The position numbers and the translations under genes were made by a program. 64,000 nucleotides of DNA from Nocardioides xinjiangensis (GTDB lineage Bacteria > Actinomycetota > Actinomycetes > Propionibacteriales > Nocardioidaceae), in the NCBI RefSeq assembly GCF_017916455.1, contig NZ_JAFMSY010000004.1:124001-188000 (forward strand), written 5' to 3'. Position 1 is the stretch's first letter, and every line of letters starts with the position of its first letter. Below are positions 1 to 8,421 of this stretch, in pieces. The notes under the pieces were generated by a model. It was not told where the DNA came from. It saw only the letters and a program-made list of their open reading frames with translations, and ran no database searches.

Positions 1-60
1 CAACCGACCCGCCCTAGCGTCGGCGTCGAGTGACCCACCTCACACGCACGGAGGCGCCGC

Positions 61-546
61 ATGACCAAGATCGAACTCACCGTCGACGGGGCCGCGGTCT
101 CCGACGACGTCGAGCCCCGGATGCTGCTGGTGCAGTACCTGCGGGAGACGCTCGGCAAGACCGGCACGGTGATCGGCTGCGACACCTCGAACTGCGGCGC
201 CTGCACCGTCCACCTCGACGGCACGAGCGTGAAGTCGTGCAACGTCCTCGCCGTGCAGGCCAACGGCCGCACCGTCACGACGATCGAGGGGCTCGCGGAC
301 ACCGCCCAGGGAGGCCTGCACCCGGTGCAGGAGTCGTTCCGCGAGTGCCACGGCCTGCAGTGCGGCTTCTGCACACCGGGCATGATCATGCAGGCCGTCG
401 ACCTGCTCGCCGAGAACCCCGACCCGAGCGAGGAGGAGGTCCGGCTCGGCATGGAGGGCAACCTCTGCCGCTGCACGGGCTACCACAACATCGTCAAGAG
501 CGTCCTGCACGCCGCGGGCCAGTCGGCGGGGGGTGCGCGCGCATGA
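61..546 (+). CDS. CoxS-like [2Fe-2S] small subunit of a molybdenum hydroxylase
   Basis: This 161-residue protein is the iron-sulfur subunit of a xanthine oxidase/CO dehydrogenase-family enzyme. It passes electrons from the molybdenum site of the large subunit to the FAD subunit in the cytoplasm. Both cluster motifs are complete: the plant-type ferredoxin cysteines C40, C45, C48 and C60, then C101, C104, C135 and C137 of the helical second cluster domain. The length is normal for the family. The ATG has a good ribosome binding site (GGAGG, six bases upstream), and a TAGCGT hexamer at 15-20 could be the -10 box of the operon. The stop overlaps the large-subunit start as ATGA, so the subunits are probably translationally coupled. 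The physiological substrate cannot be read from this subunit. Confidence 0.93.
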   Translation: MTKIELTVDGAAVSDDVEPRMLLVQYLRETLGKTGTVIGCDTSNCGACTVHLDGTSVKSCNVLAVQANGRTVTTIEGLADTAQGGLHPVQESFRECHGLQCGFCTPGMIMQAVDLLAENPDPSEEEVRLGMEGNLCRCTGYHNIVKSVLHAAGQSAGGARA

Positions 547-3038
547 CCGCGACCCAGGAGCGTCCCGGCGGCGAGGTCGACCAGGACGCCGCCGAGATCG
601 GCAAGGACCGCCGGCGCAAGGAGGACCAGCGGCTCATCACCGGCCGCACGCGCTGGACCGACAACATCACGCTGCCGGGGATGCTCCACCTCGCGATGGT
701 CCGCAGCCCGTTCGCCCACGCCACGATCACCTCGATCGACGTCGACGCCGCCAGGTCGGCACCCAACGTCGTCGGGGTGTTCACCGGCCGGGACTTCGGC
801 GACGAGCTCGGCGTGTGCATCAACGCCTGGCCGATCACCCCGGAGCAGAAGACGCCCGCCCACTCGCCGATGCCGGCCGACCGGGTCGCGTTCGCCGGCG
901 AGGTCGTCGCCGTCGTCGTGGCGCGCAGCGCGGCCGAGGCGCGCGACGCCGCCGAGCTGGTGGACGTCGAGTACGAGGAGCAGCCCGCCGTCGTCGGGAT
1001 CAAGAAGGCGCTCGAGGACTCGGTCCTCGCGCACCCCGACCTCGGCACCAACAAGTCCGCGCTCTGGGTCTTCGACTCCGGCGAGGCCGGCACCGGCGGC
1101 GACGTCGACGCCGCGATCGAGGAGGCCCGCACCAACGGCATCCTCATCGAGCGGGAGTACCGCCAGCAGCGGCTCATCCCCGCGTTCATGGAGCCGCGAA
1201 GCGTCGTGGTGGACCCCACGGGGGAGCAGATCACCATGTGGTCGGCGACCCAGATCCCGCACATCCTGAGGTTCGCCCTGGCGGCCACCACCGGCGTGCC
1301 CGAGTCCAAGATCCGGGTCGTCGCCCCTGACGTCGGTGGTGGCTTCGGCGGCAAGCTCCAGACCACGCCCGAGGAGTGGATCGCCTGGGCCGTGGCGCGC
1401 CGGCTGGCCAAGCCGGTGAAGTACACCGAGACCCGCAGCGAGAGCCTGATGGCGGCCCACCACGGCCGGGACCAGGTCCAGACCCTGACCCTCGCCGCCG
1501 ACCGGGACGGCCGGGTCACCGGTCTCAAGGTGCACCTCGACGCCGACCTCGGTGCCTACATCGCCATCGTCGGCGGGGGCGTCCCGGTGCTCGGCGCGTT
1601 CATGTTCAACGCGATCTACAAGTTCCCCTCCTACCGCTTCGAGTGCCAGACCGTGCTGACCAACACCACGTTCACCGACGCCTACCGCGGGGCCGGCCGG
1701 CCCGAGGCGACGTACGCGGTCGAGCGGCTCATGGACGAGCTGGCCGCGGAGGTGGGCGTCGACCCCCTCGAGATCCGCGAGCGCAACTGGATCACCCACG
1801 AGGAGTTCCCGTTCACGACGGTCGCCGGGCTGGAGTACGACTCCGGCAACTACGAGGCGGCCACCGCGAGGGCCAAGGAGGTGTTCGGCTACGACGCGCT
1901 GCGTGCCGAGCAGCGCGAGCGGCGCGAGCGCGGTGACCGCGTCCAGCTCGGAATCGGTGTCTCGACGTTCACCGAGATGTGCGGCCTCGCGCCGAGCCGG
2001 GTGCTCGGCAGCCTCGACTACGGCGCCGGCGGCTGGGAGCACGCGAGCGTGCGGATGCTGGCCACCGGCACGGTCGAGATCGTCACCGGCGCGAGCGCCC
2101 ACGGCCAGGGCCACGAGACGGCGTTCAGCCAGATCGTCGCCGACCGGCTGGGCGTCCCGTTCGAGGACGTCGAGGTGCTGCACGGCGACACCCAGGTGGC
2201 GCACAAGGGCCTCGACACCTATGGCTCGCGCTCCCTCGTGGTGGGCGGTGAGGCGCTGGTCCGCGCCGTCGACAAGGTCGTCGAGAAGGCCCGGCACCTC
2301 GCCGCGCACGTGCTGGAGGCCAACGCCGACGACCTGGACTACGCAGGCGGCCGGTTCACCGTCCGCGGCACCGACCAGGGCGTCGCGATCCAGGAGCTCG
2401 CAACGGCGGCGTTCGCCGCGCACGACTACCCCGAGGACATGGAGCCGAGCCTCGACGCCGACGCCACCTTCGACCCCGTCAACTTCAACTACCCGCACGG
2501 CACGCACCTGTGCGCCATGGAGGTCGACACCGAGACGGGCGCGGTGAAGATGCGCAAGTACACCTGCTGCGACGACATCGGCACGATCATCAACCCGCTG
2601 ATCGTGGCCGGGCAGGTGCACGGCGGACTGGTGCAGGGCATCGCGCAGGCACTGTGGGAGGAGGCCGTGCACGACGAGTCCGGCACGCTCGTCAGCGGCT
2701 CGTTCGTCGACTACCTCCTGCCGACCGCGGCCGACACCATCTCCTTCGACGTGGTCCACACCGACCAGCCGAGCATCTGCACCACGAACTCGCTCGGCAC
2801 CAAGGGCGTCGGCGAGGCGGGCACCATCGCGTCGACGCCGGCAGTGGTCAACGCCGTCGTGGACGCCGTACGCCACCTCGGCGTCTCCGACATCCAGATG
2901 CCCTGCACGCCCGAGCGGGTGTGGCGGGCCATCCATGCCGGCGACGGCGACGCCTCGACCGCGTCGGACGCGATGCCGCACTTCGAGGCCGGCGCGCTCA
3001 ACCAGGACCCGACCGCAGGAGAAGGAGCAGGCCTGTGA
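543..3038 (+). CDS. CoxL-like molybdopterin-binding large subunit, form II type
   Basis: This 831-residue catalytic subunit binds the molybdenum cofactor and oxidises the substrate. The GGGFGGK molybdopterin-contact motif lies near residue 264, and a GVGEAGT segment near 755 carries the family's catalytic glutamate. The active-site loop near residue 380 reads AYRGAGR. That is the form II (CoxL-like) signature, not the AYRCSFR loop of proven CO dehydrogenases, so CO oxidation should not be assumed. An ATG at 543 overlaps the small-subunit stop and agrees with the family N terminus ([12 protein letters not shown]). A longer reading frame begins at position 30 but would only duplicate coxS sequence in another frame. 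The gene order small, large, medium, G is usual for such operons. The true substrate could be an aldehyde, a purine or another heterocycle. Confidence 0.92.
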   Translation: MTATQERPGGEVDQDAAEIGKDRRRKEDQRLITGRTRWTDNITLPGMLHLAMVRSPFAHATITSIDVDAARSAPNVVGVFTGRDFGDELGVCINAWPITPEQKTPAHSPMPADRVAFAGEVVAVVVARSAAEARDAAELVDVEYEEQPAVVGIKKALEDSVLAHPDLGTNKSALWVFDSGEAGTGGDVDAAIEEARTNGILIEREYRQQRLIPAFMEPRSVVVDPTGEQITMWSATQIPHILRFALAATTGVPESKIRVVAPDVGGGFGGKLQTTPEEWIAWAVARRLAKPVKYTETRSESLMAAHHGRDQVQTLTLAADRDGRVTGLKVHLDADLGAYIAIVGGGVPVLGAFMFNAIYKFPSYRFECQTVLTNTTFTDAYRGAGRPEATYAVERLMDELAAEVGVDPLEIRERNWITHEEFPFTTVAGLEYDSGNYEAATARAKEVFGYDALRAEQRERRERGDRVQLGIGVSTFTEMCGLAPSRVLGSLDYGAGGWEHASVRMLATGTVEIVTGASAHGQGHETAFSQIVADRLGVPFEDVEVLHGDTQVAHKGLDTYGSRSLVVGGEALVRAVDKVVEKARHLAAHVLEANADDLDYAGGRFTVRGTDQGVAIQELATAAFAAHDYPEDMEPSLDADATFDPVNFNYPHGTHLCAMEVDTETGAVKMRKYTCCDDIGTIINPLIVAGQVHGGLVQGIAQALWEEAVHDESGTLVSGSFVDYLLPTAADTISFDVVHTDQPSICTTNSLGTKGVGEAGTIASTPAVVNAVVDAVRHLGVSDIQMPCTPERVWRAIHAGDGDASTASDAMPHFEAGALNQDPTAGEGAGL

Positions 3039-3883
3039 TCCCCGTGAAGTTCGACTACCTCGCGCCGTCGTCGGTCGAGGAGGCACTGGCCGCGCTGGGT
3101 GAGCACGGCGACGAGGCCAAGATCATGGCGGGTGGGCAGAGCCTGCTGCCGGTGCTGCGGATGCGGCTCAACGCGCCCGAGGTGGTGATCGACCTCGGCG
3201 GCATCGCGTCGTTGCGAGGGATCCGCGACGAGAGCGACGCCATCGTGATCGGCGCGATGACCACCCACCACGACGTACGTGACCACGCCCTGGTGCGCGA
3301 GCACGCCCTGCTGCTGTCGAAGGCGGCGGCCGAGGTCGCGGACGCGCAGATCCGCCACCGCGGCACCTTCGGCGGTGCCCTGGCGCACGCCGACCCCGCG
3401 GGTGACCTCGGGGCGCCGGCGCTCGCCCTCGGCGCGCAGTTCGTGATCGCCGGACCCGGCGGGAGCCGCACGGTCGAGGCGACCGACTTCTTCGTCGACC
3501 TGTTCGAGACCGCGATCGGCGACGACGAGATCCTCGTCGAGGTCCGCGTCCCGAAGCACACCGGGTGGGGCGCGCACTACGAGAAGTTCGTGCGCGTCGC
3601 GCACCAGTGGCCGATCGTGGCGGTGGCCGCGACGGTGCGCGGCTCGATCGACGAGGCGAGGGTCGGCCTGACCAACATGGGCCCCACCCCGTTGCGGGCC
3701 ACCGCGACCGAGCAGGCGCTGGCGGGTGCGCCGGCGAGCGAGGACGGCGTACGCGCCGCGGCCGACCTCGCCGCCGAGGGAACCGACCCGCCGACCGACC
3801 TCAACGGGGCGGCCGACTACCGCCGGCACCTCGCGCGGGTGCTCACCCGCCGCGCCGTCCTCGCAGCCGCCGGGGCGTCGTAG
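3035..3883 (+). CDS. CoxM-like FAD-binding medium subunit
   Basis: This 282-residue flavoprotein subunit accepts electrons from the iron-sulfur subunit and passes them to the respiratory chain or another acceptor. The N terminus (FDYLAPSSVEEAL) and the FAD pyrophosphate motif AGGQSLLPVLRMRL near residues 34-48 are typical of the PCMH-type FAD domain. The second FAD-contact region reads RHRGTFGGALAHADPAGD. The C-terminal CoxM domain follows. The start is a GTG that overlaps the large-subunit stop (GTGA) and follows AGGAGAAGGAGC. The length matches known CoxM proteins. Confidence 0.92.
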   Translation: MIPVKFDYLAPSSVEEALAALGEHGDEAKIMAGGQSLLPVLRMRLNAPEVVIDLGGIASLRGIRDESDAIVIGAMTTHHDVRDHALVREHALLLSKAAAEVADAQIRHRGTFGGALAHADPAGDLGAPALALGAQFVIAGPGGSRTVEATDFFVDLFETAIGDDEILVEVRVPKHTGWGAHYEKFVRVAHQWPIVAVAATVRGSIDEARVGLTNMGPTPLRATATEQALAGAPASEDGVRAAADLAAEGTDPPTDLNGAADYRRHLARVLTRRAVLAAAGAS

Positions 3884-4575
3884 TGGAGCTGAGCCACCGC
3901 TTCACCGTGCCGATCGGCGTCGAGGAGACGTGGGCGCACTTCAACGACATCGCGTCGGTGGCCGAGTGCTTCCCCGGGGCCCAGGTGACCGAGGCCGACG
4001 AGCAGTCCTTCTCCGGGTCGGTGAAGGTCAAGCTGGGACCGATCGCCCTGCAGTACAACGGCAGCGGCACGTTCGTGGAGAAGGATGCCGGGGCCTACCG
4101 GTTCGTCGTCGACGCGAAGGGCAAGGACAAACGCGGCAACGGCACGGCGGGGGCGAAGGTCACGGTCGTGATGACCGACGCCGGTGGATCGACCGACGTC
4201 TCCGTCGAGACCGACCTCTCCATCACCGGCAAGCCCGCCCAGTTCGGCCGCGGCGTCATGCAGGACGTGTCGGACAAGCTGCTCGGGCAGTTCGTCGCCT
4301 GCCTCGAGCAGCGGCTCGCCGCGCCGCCACCGGCCACCGCCGCCGAGGCCGGAGGCGAGCCGTCGGCCGACGCGCCACCGGTGACCGCCGCCGAGCCGGC
4401 GCTCCACCAGCCCCTGCCCGGCCGGCCGGCGCCCAACCGGTCCGCGCCCGGCGCCCGGACCGACGCGCTCGACCTCGGCACCGCGGTGCTGCCGGTGATC
4501 GCCAGGTCCTACTGGAGGCAGGCGGTCGCGGCGCTCGCCGGGCTGGTGGTGCTGCGCCGGCTCCTGCGGAGGTGA
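3883..4575 (+). CDS. CoxG-family SRPBCC protein
   Basis: This 230-residue protein has an N-terminal SRPBCC (START-like) domain of the carbon monoxide dehydrogenase subunit G family, roughly residues 1-145. The start is VELSHRFTVPIGVEETWAHF and a conserved FPGA segment follows. Residues 150-200 form a low-complexity Ala/Pro linker. The tail contains a hydrophobic stretch (AVAALAGLVVL) followed by arginines, which could anchor the protein to the inner face of the membrane. CoxG proteins are thought to recruit the enzyme to the membrane or to help it mature. The GTG start shares one base with the coxM stop, so it is the fourth gene of a tightly coupled operon. Confidence 0.85.
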   Translation: MELSHRFTVPIGVEETWAHFNDIASVAECFPGAQVTEADEQSFSGSVKVKLGPIALQYNGSGTFVEKDAGAYRFVVDAKGKDKRGNGTAGAKVTVVMTDAGGSTDVSVETDLSITGKPAQFGRGVMQDVSDKLLGQFVACLEQRLAAPPPATAAEAGGEPSADAPPVTAAEPALHQPLPGRPAPNRSAPGARTDALDLGTAVLPVIARSYWRQAVAALAGLVVLRRLLRR

Positions 4576-4592
4576 GCTCGCGACCCCCGGGC

Positions 4593-5204
4593 TCAGAAGA
4601 CGTTGAGCGGGCGGAACTGCACGGAGATGCGCGGGCCCGAGTGGGCCACCTTCGGCACGGCGTGCTCCCAGGTGCGCTGGCACGAGCCGCCCATCACCAC
4701 GAGGTCGCCGTGCCCCATCGTCAGCGCGATCGACGCGCCGCCGCCGCGGGGACGGAGCAGCAGCCGCCGCGGGTCGCCGACGCTCACGATCGCGACCATC
4801 GTGTCGGCGGTGCGGCCGCGGCCGATGGTGTCGCCGTGCCACGCGACCGAGTCGCGACCGTCGCGGTAGTAGCAGCAGCCGGCGGTCACGAACGGCTCGC
4901 GCAGCTCGGGGAGGTAGTGGGCCGTGAGGTCGTCGCGGGCCCGGGCGAGAGCCGGGTGCGGCAGCGGGGCGCCCTGGAGGTAGGTGTGCACGAGCCGCGG
5001 CACGTCGACCACGGCGTCGTACATCTCCCGCCGCTCCGCACGCCACGGCACGCGCTCGACCAGGGCGGAGAAGACGGCGTCGGGGTCGGTCAGCCAGTCG
5101 CGCTGCACGTCGACCCACGCCCCGCGTGTCAGCCGCCGGCGCTCGGGTGACAGCGCCGCGGAGCCCGCGGCGGGCTCGGCGAACAGGGACGTCTGGAAGT
5201 CCAC
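4593..5204 (-). CDS. AlkB-like 2-oxoglutarate/Fe(II) dioxygenase, probable alkylation repair
   Basis: This 203-residue protein belongs to the AlkB superfamily, which removes alkyl lesions from nucleic acids by oxidation. The iron ligands are visible as WHGDT (His-x-Asp) near residue 130 and a distal His in EHAVPKVAHSGPRIS. The C terminus ends in an R-x-S-x-Q-F-R strand that fits the 2-oxoglutarate contact. The start is chosen as the GTG at 5204, because a TACACT -10 box ends seven bases before it and no ribosome binding site is present, so the transcript is probably leaderless. A perfect SOS box (TCGAAC-N4-GTTCGA) lies just upstream. This is the best evidence that the gene answers to DNA damage through LexA. 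DNA repair is favoured over RNA or protein demethylation. Confidence 0.85.
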   Translation of the reverse strand: MDFQTSLFAEPAAGSAALSPERRRLTRGAWVDVQRDWLTDPDAVFSALVERVPWRAERREMYDAVVDVPRLVHTYLQGAPLPHPALARARDDLTAHYLPELREPFVTAGCCYYRDGRDSVAWHGDTIGRGRTADTMVAIVSVGDPRRLLLRPRGGGASIALTMGHGDLVVMGGSCQRTWEHAVPKVAHSGPRISVQFRPLNVF

Positions 5205-5211
5205 GGCCTCG

Positions 5212-5217
5212 AGTGTA
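5212..5217 (-). promoter_or_regulatory. -10 box of a leaderless promoter for the AlkB-like gene
   Basis: Read on the minus strand the hexamer is TACACT, seven bases before the GTG start. The -35 region would fall inside the adjoining SOS box, so a bound LexA would block RNA polymerase. Confidence 0.6.
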
Positions 5218-5225
5218 CCGGACGA

Positions 5226-5241
5226 TCGAACACGAGTTCGA
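5226..5241. promoter_or_regulatory. LexA binding site (SOS box)
   Basis: The sequence TCGAACACGAGTTCGA is a perfect 6-bp inverted repeat with a 4-base spacer. It matches the actinobacterial LexA consensus TCGAAC-N4-GTTCGA at every arm position. It lies 22 bases upstream of the AlkB-like start and about 80 bases upstream of the divergent GntR gene. The AlkB-like gene is the likely target, because the box overlaps its -35 region. Confidence 0.85.
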
Positions 5242-5308
5242 ACATCAAGAATCATCCAAGGTCTCGACCCGGGTTGGTCAATTTGCGGACGCCGGTCCAG
5301 CCCAGTCC

Positions 5309-5314
5309 TAGCCT
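5309..5314 (+). promoter_or_regulatory. -10 box of a leaderless promoter for the GntR-family gene
   Basis: TAGCCT lies seven bases before the ATG at 5322 and no Shine-Dalgarno sequence is present. A TTGCGG at 5283-5288 is a possible but poorly spaced -35 element. Confidence 0.5.
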
Positions 5315-5321
5315 GACTGCC

Positions 5322-6044
5322 ATGGATCCGGTGGACCTCGTCGTACCGCGACAGCGGGCGCTCAAGCACGTGCAGGTCCGCGAGCACGTCCGCGCCCTCA
5401 TCGAGACGCAGCCGCCGGGCTCGGCCGCCCCGTCCGAGCGTGAGCTGGTGGCGCGGTTCGGCGTGGCGCGGATGACCGTCCGCCAGGCGCTCGACGCGCT
5501 GGTGGCCGAGGGTCTGCTCGAGCGCATCCCCGGCCGCGGCACGTTCGTCGCCCAGCCGCCCACGTCCGCCGGCCGGCTCACCTCGTTCACCGAGGAGGTG
5601 CGGCGCCGGGGCATGCTCCCGGAGTCGCAGACGCTGCTGGCCCGCGTCGAGCAGGCCGGGCCGGGCGTGGCGCGCGCGCTCGACATCTCGCCGGGCGACC
5701 CGGTGCTGCACTGGCGCCGACTGCGTCGGGCCGACCAGGCCGTCGTCTGCGTCGAGGACGCCTACCTCAACGAGGTCCTCCTGCCGGGGTTCCTGCAGCA
5801 CGGCACGCCCACGAGCCTCTACGACGCGTTGGCCGCCCGCGGCCTGCGCCCCACCGAGGCCGAGGACTCCATCAGCGCCGACCGCGCGAGCGCCGACGAG
5901 GCCGCCATGCTCGACATCGCCGTGGGTGACCCGGTGCTGCGCCACGCCCGGCGAGCGGTGTCCGACGGGCGCATCGTGGAGGTCTCGCGCACGTGCTACC
6001 GGCACGACCGGTTCACGGTCTACCTCCAGCTCAACGACCGCTGA
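5322..6044 (+). CDS. GntR-family transcriptional regulator with UTRA domain
   Basis: This 240-residue regulator has an N-terminal winged helix-turn-helix, residues 10-75, with the SERELVARFGVARMTVRQAL recognition helix and the ERIPGRGTFVA wing. A C-terminal UTRA ligand domain of the HutC subgroup follows. UTRA domains bind small molecules such as sugars or amino acids and release the repressor from DNA. The ATG at 5322 follows a leaderless promoter. A TTG 48 bases upstream is in frame but would sit before the -10 box. The 3' end overlaps the convergent HD-domain gene by 14 bases. The target and ligand are unknown, and neither neighbour is an obvious catabolic operon. Confidence 0.88.
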   Translation: MDPVDLVVPRQRALKHVQVREHVRALIETQPPGSAAPSERELVARFGVARMTVRQALDALVAEGLLERIPGRGTFVAQPPTSAGRLTSFTEEVRRRGMLPESQTLLARVEQAGPGVARALDISPGDPVLHWRRLRRADQAVVCVEDAYLNEVLLPGFLQHGTPTSLYDALAARGLRPTEAEDSISADRASADEAAMLDIAVGDPVLRHARRAVSDGRIVEVSRTCYRHDRFTVYLQLNDR

Positions 6045-6615
6045 GCTCTCCCAGCTCGCGCTCGAGGTTCGCCCGCGCGGCCGCCTCCCACAGCTCGCGC
6101 GCGGGCGCGGTGTGGAAGACGTACGGCTTCGCCGCGAGGCCGCGGAGCACCGCCGCGCGACCTGCGCGGAAGTCGGCGTCCGGCACCTCGGCGAAGTCGG
6201 CCCGCACCCCCGCGACGTAGGCGTCGTAGCGCTCGGGCGGCGCGGCCAGGATCGCGAGGTCGGCGTCGCTGAGCGCACACGCCGCCGGGTCCTCGTCGGA
6301 GGGTCGGTGGTGCGCGGTCATCCGCACCAGGCGCGCCACCTCCTCGGCGTACGGCTCGGGGAGCGCGCGCTCGGCCCACGCGGCCGACCGCTCCTCGTCG
6401 TCGTCGGCGCCGTCGTAGACCGCGTCGTGGAACCACGCGGCCAGGCGGACGGTGACCGGGTCGAAGTCGGCGCCCGCCGCGGCCAGCCGGTCGAGCCGGT
6501 CGAGCACCTCGGTGAGGTGGAGCCGGTCGTGGTAGCCGGGGCGGTCCCAGGCGGCGAGCAGCTCGTCGCGCAGGTCGTGCCGGCCCGGCAGTGGCCAGCG
6601 ATCGGCGAGGCTCAC
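6031..6615 (-). CDS. HD-domain metal-dependent phosphohydrolase, predicted
   Basis: This 194-residue protein fits the predicted metal-dependent HD superfamily phosphohydrolases. The metal ligands are visible as H in GYHDRLHL, the HD pair in AAWFHDAVYDG, H in MTAHHRPS and D in CALSDADL. The substrate is unknown. These proteins usually hydrolyse nucleotides or phosphomonoesters. Its GTG start overlaps the stop of the upstream oxygenase gene (GTGA), which indicates translational coupling. Confidence 0.82.
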   Translation of the reverse strand: MSLADRWPLPGRHDLRDELLAAWDRPGYHDRLHLTEVLDRLDRLAAAGADFDPVTVRLAAWFHDAVYDGADDDEERSAAWAERALPEPYAEEVARLVRMTAHHRPSDEDPAACALSDADLAILAAPPERYDAYVAGVRADFAEVPDADFRAGRAAVLRGLAAKPYVFHTAPARELWEAAARANLERELGELSGR

Positions 6616-7478
6616 GTGCCGGCCCGGTCCTGCAGGGCGCGCGCGTGGGCGTGGGCCGGCGCCATCGCCCAGCGGATGGTGCGGGTCGCCGCGGCGCCCA
6701 GTAGCCGGTTGGTCACCGGCGGCGCGGGCGGCAGCCGGAGCTCGCGGCGCGCCTCCGGCGGCAGCAGCCCGATCGCAGCGGTCACGAGGGACAGGTATCC
6801 CGGACGGGCGGCGAGGGGCAGGTCGGGGTGCAGCACGAGGAACCGGATGGCGTCGACCGCGGCCGGTGTCCCTCGCAGCTCCGGACCGTACGCCGCCAGG
6901 ACCGCGCGCAGCTCGTCGACGGAGGTCGGTGGGTCGATGACCCCGAGGTGGCGGGCCGGCACGCCCGCCTGGGCGACGTACTCGTCGCGCTCCGCTCCGA
7001 CCAGCGGGCGGTGGCCGAAGCGGTCGTGCGCGGCGAGGAAGCTGTCGAGCTCGGCAGCGTGCACCCAGCCGAGCAGGTGAGGGTCCGAGGCGGCGTACGG
7101 CGTCCCGTCGGGCATCGTGCCCGTGACCGACTCGTGCGCGCGCTGGACCGCGCGGATGACCTGCAGGGCGTCGCGCTCGGCGCCGAAGGTGGTCATCGCG
7201 ATGTAGATCGAGACCTGCGCCAGCCGCCCCCACATGTCGCCGCGGTAGCCCGAGTGGTCCGCGACCCCCTGCATCGCGGCCGGGTGCAGGGACTGGAGCA
7301 TCACCGCCCGGATGCCCCCGACGAACATCGACGCGTCGCCGTGGACGCGCGCGACGGGGGAGTCGGGGGCGAACCAGCGGGGGCCGGGCGTGCCGTGCAC
7401 CCGCTCGCGCTGCCGGGGCCCGTCGGGCCCGGCCACCTTGCGGAAGAGCTCGGTGCCGAAGCGCTCGCGGAGGTTCAC
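6612..7478 (-). CDS. MpaB-type (DUF2236) oxygenase family protein
   Basis: This protein of 288 residues belongs to the DUF2236 family. The family includes the mycophenolic-acid enzyme MpaB and rubber-cleaving latex clearing proteins, which are b-type haem oxygenases. The core LQSLHPAAMQGVADHSGYR is conserved, with its histidine a likely haem ligand, and TPYAASDPHLLGWVHAAELD follows. I place the start at a GTG (7478), seven bases after a TAGCCT -10 box. A GTG at 7496 is in frame but lies upstream of that box. There is no signal peptide, so it probably acts in the cytoplasm. The coupled HD hydrolase suggests a shared pathway, but the substrate is unknown. Confidence 0.82.
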   Translation of the reverse strand: MNLRERFGTELFRKVAGPDGPRQRERVHGTPGPRWFAPDSPVARVHGDASMFVGGIRAVMLQSLHPAAMQGVADHSGYRGDMWGRLAQVSIYIAMTTFGAERDALQVIRAVQRAHESVTGTMPDGTPYAASDPHLLGWVHAAELDSFLAAHDRFGHRPLVGAERDEYVAQAGVPARHLGVIDPPTSVDELRAVLAAYGPELRGTPAAVDAIRFLVLHPDLPLAARPGYLSLVTAAIGLLPPEARRELRLPPAPPVTNRLLGAAATRTIRWAMAPAHAHARALQDRAGT

Positions 7479-7485
7479 GCGCTCG

Positions 7486-7491
7486 AGGCTA
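7486..7491 (-). promoter_or_regulatory. -10 box of a leaderless promoter for the MpaB-type gene
   Basis: The minus strand reads TAGCCT, then seven bases, then GTG. The same hexamer and spacing serve the GntR gene nearby. The box decides between the two possible GTG starts. Confidence 0.5.
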
Positions 7492-7518
7492 GCCACGCCC
7501 TGGGAGACGACGTCCTCG

Positions 7519-7824
7519 TCACGGGTCCAGGTGGGTGGTGGCCAGCCCGGTCAGCGCCGACAGCGCCAGGGGGCGGGTCAGCAGAGAGGTGGCCGTCGGC
7601 CACTTGTGACGAGCCAGCGTCAAGCCGGCGCCGAACCAGATCGACAGGCACCACGGGCAGCTGAGCAGGTAGGTGATCTTCGACTGCTCCGGCGGTCCGT
7701 TGCGCGCCTCCACGGCCTCGCGCGCCGGTTCGGTGATGCGGTCGTCGCGGACCAGCTTCACCAGGCGGTAGGTCGCCAGGCCGTCGACGAGGAGCGCGAG
7801 CGGCCCCTCGGTGTTCTTCGCCAT
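7519..7824 (-). CDS. DUF1360 family small membrane protein
   Basis: This 101-residue protein has the family hallmarks: a TYRLVKLVRDDRITEP stretch, a CPWCLSIWFG Cys-x-x-Cys motif at a membrane helix, and a second hydrophobic C-terminal helix. Related Bacillus proteins are small spore or membrane proteins of unknown job. The ATG at 7824 is preceded by GAGGAAG at a proper distance. It diverges from the MerR gene, and its upstream region overlaps that promoter area. Confidence 0.78.
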   Translation of the reverse strand: MAKNTEGPLALLVDGLATYRLVKLVRDDRITEPAREAVEARNGPPEQSKITYLLSCPWCLSIWFGAGLTLARHKWPTATSLLTRPLALSALTGLATTHLDP

Positions 7825-7912
7825 CGGTGTCTTCCTCGGTTCGGGGGTAGAGCGCTCCGTACCCCGATCCGGCCGCACCACTCGCGGTCGAGCGATGTGA
7901 CGCAGGCGACCT

Positions 7913-7942
7913 TTGACTTCGAGTACTCGAAGTTCCTACGGT
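7913..7942 (+). promoter_or_regulatory. MerR-type promoter with overlapping palindromic operator
   Basis: A TTGACT -35 (7913-7918) and a TACGGT -10 (7937-7942) are 18 bp apart. Between and across them lies the perfect 18-bp palindrome ACTTCGAGTACTCGAAGT (7916-7933). This is the classic layout in which a MerR protein untwists a long spacer to activate transcription. The GTG start of the regulator lies six bases after the -10, so its transcript is leaderless. Confidence 0.82.
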
Positions 7943-7948
7943 CGAGAC

Positions 7949-8410
7949 GTGACCAGCGAGACCGCCACCCGCAGCTACTCCATCAAGGAGGCGGCCGCCC
8001 TGACCGGGCTGCCGGCCAGCACGCTGCGCTACTACGAGCAGGTCGGCGTCATCCCTCCGGTCAGCCGCGGAGCCAGCAGCGGGCACCGCGCCTACGACGA
8101 GGACGACCTCGACCAGCTGATGGCGGTCGCCTGCCTGGCCGCGACCGGGATGTCGCTCGACGACATGCGCCGGTACATGGCCAACGCCCGGCTCGGTCCC
8201 GACGCGGCTGCGGACCAGCGCGAGCTGCTCGAGGTCCAGCAGCGCCGGCTCGCGGTCGAGGCGGAGGCGCTGGCGCTGCGCCAGCGCTACGTCGCCCTGA
8301 AGGTCGCCTACTGGCAGTCGGTCGAGGCGGGAGACCCCGCCCGCACCGACGAGCTCGCCGAGCGCTCGCAGGTCCTGGCCGCCGAGCTGCGGCGGGCCGA
8401 GAAGGCCTAG
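7949..8410 (+). CDS. MerR-family transcriptional regulator, AdhR-like
   Basis: This 153-residue regulator has an N-terminal winged helix (SYSIKEAAALTGLPASTLRYYEQVGVIPP), a second DNA-contact region (GHRAYDEDDL), and a long coiled-coil dimerisation helix with no cysteine cluster. That pattern fits the AdhR/NmlR group, which senses reactive aldehydes. It follows its own MerR-type operator and precedes a zinc alcohol dehydrogenase on the same strand. The likely role is aldehyde-triggered activation of itself and the dehydrogenase. The coiled coil has no cysteine that could serve as a thiol sensor, so the sensing residue is unclear. Confidence 0.88.
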   Translation: MTSETATRSYSIKEAAALTGLPASTLRYYEQVGVIPPVSRGASSGHRAYDEDDLDQLMAVACLAATGMSLDDMRRYMANARLGPDAAADQRELLEVQQRRLAVEAEALALRQRYVALKVAYWQSVEAGDPARTDELAERSQVLAAELRRAEKA

Positions 8411-8421
8411 CGCCGCTCACC

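Noticed and set aside
30..542. Long N-terminal extension of the CoxL reading frame upstream of its ATG
   Set aside because: It is another frame of coxS with Arg/Pro-rich, non-family sequence. The ATG at 543 matches the family start and overlaps the coxS stop.
480..3086. 868-residue open frame on the minus strand antisense to coxL
   Set aside because: Its composition is a codon-position artefact of high GC, with no recognisable domain, and it covers a clear gene on the other strand.
5271..5330. TTG start for the GntR regulator at 5274
   Set aside because: It lies upstream of the -10 box at 5309-5314, and the ATG at 5322 gives the expected N terminus.
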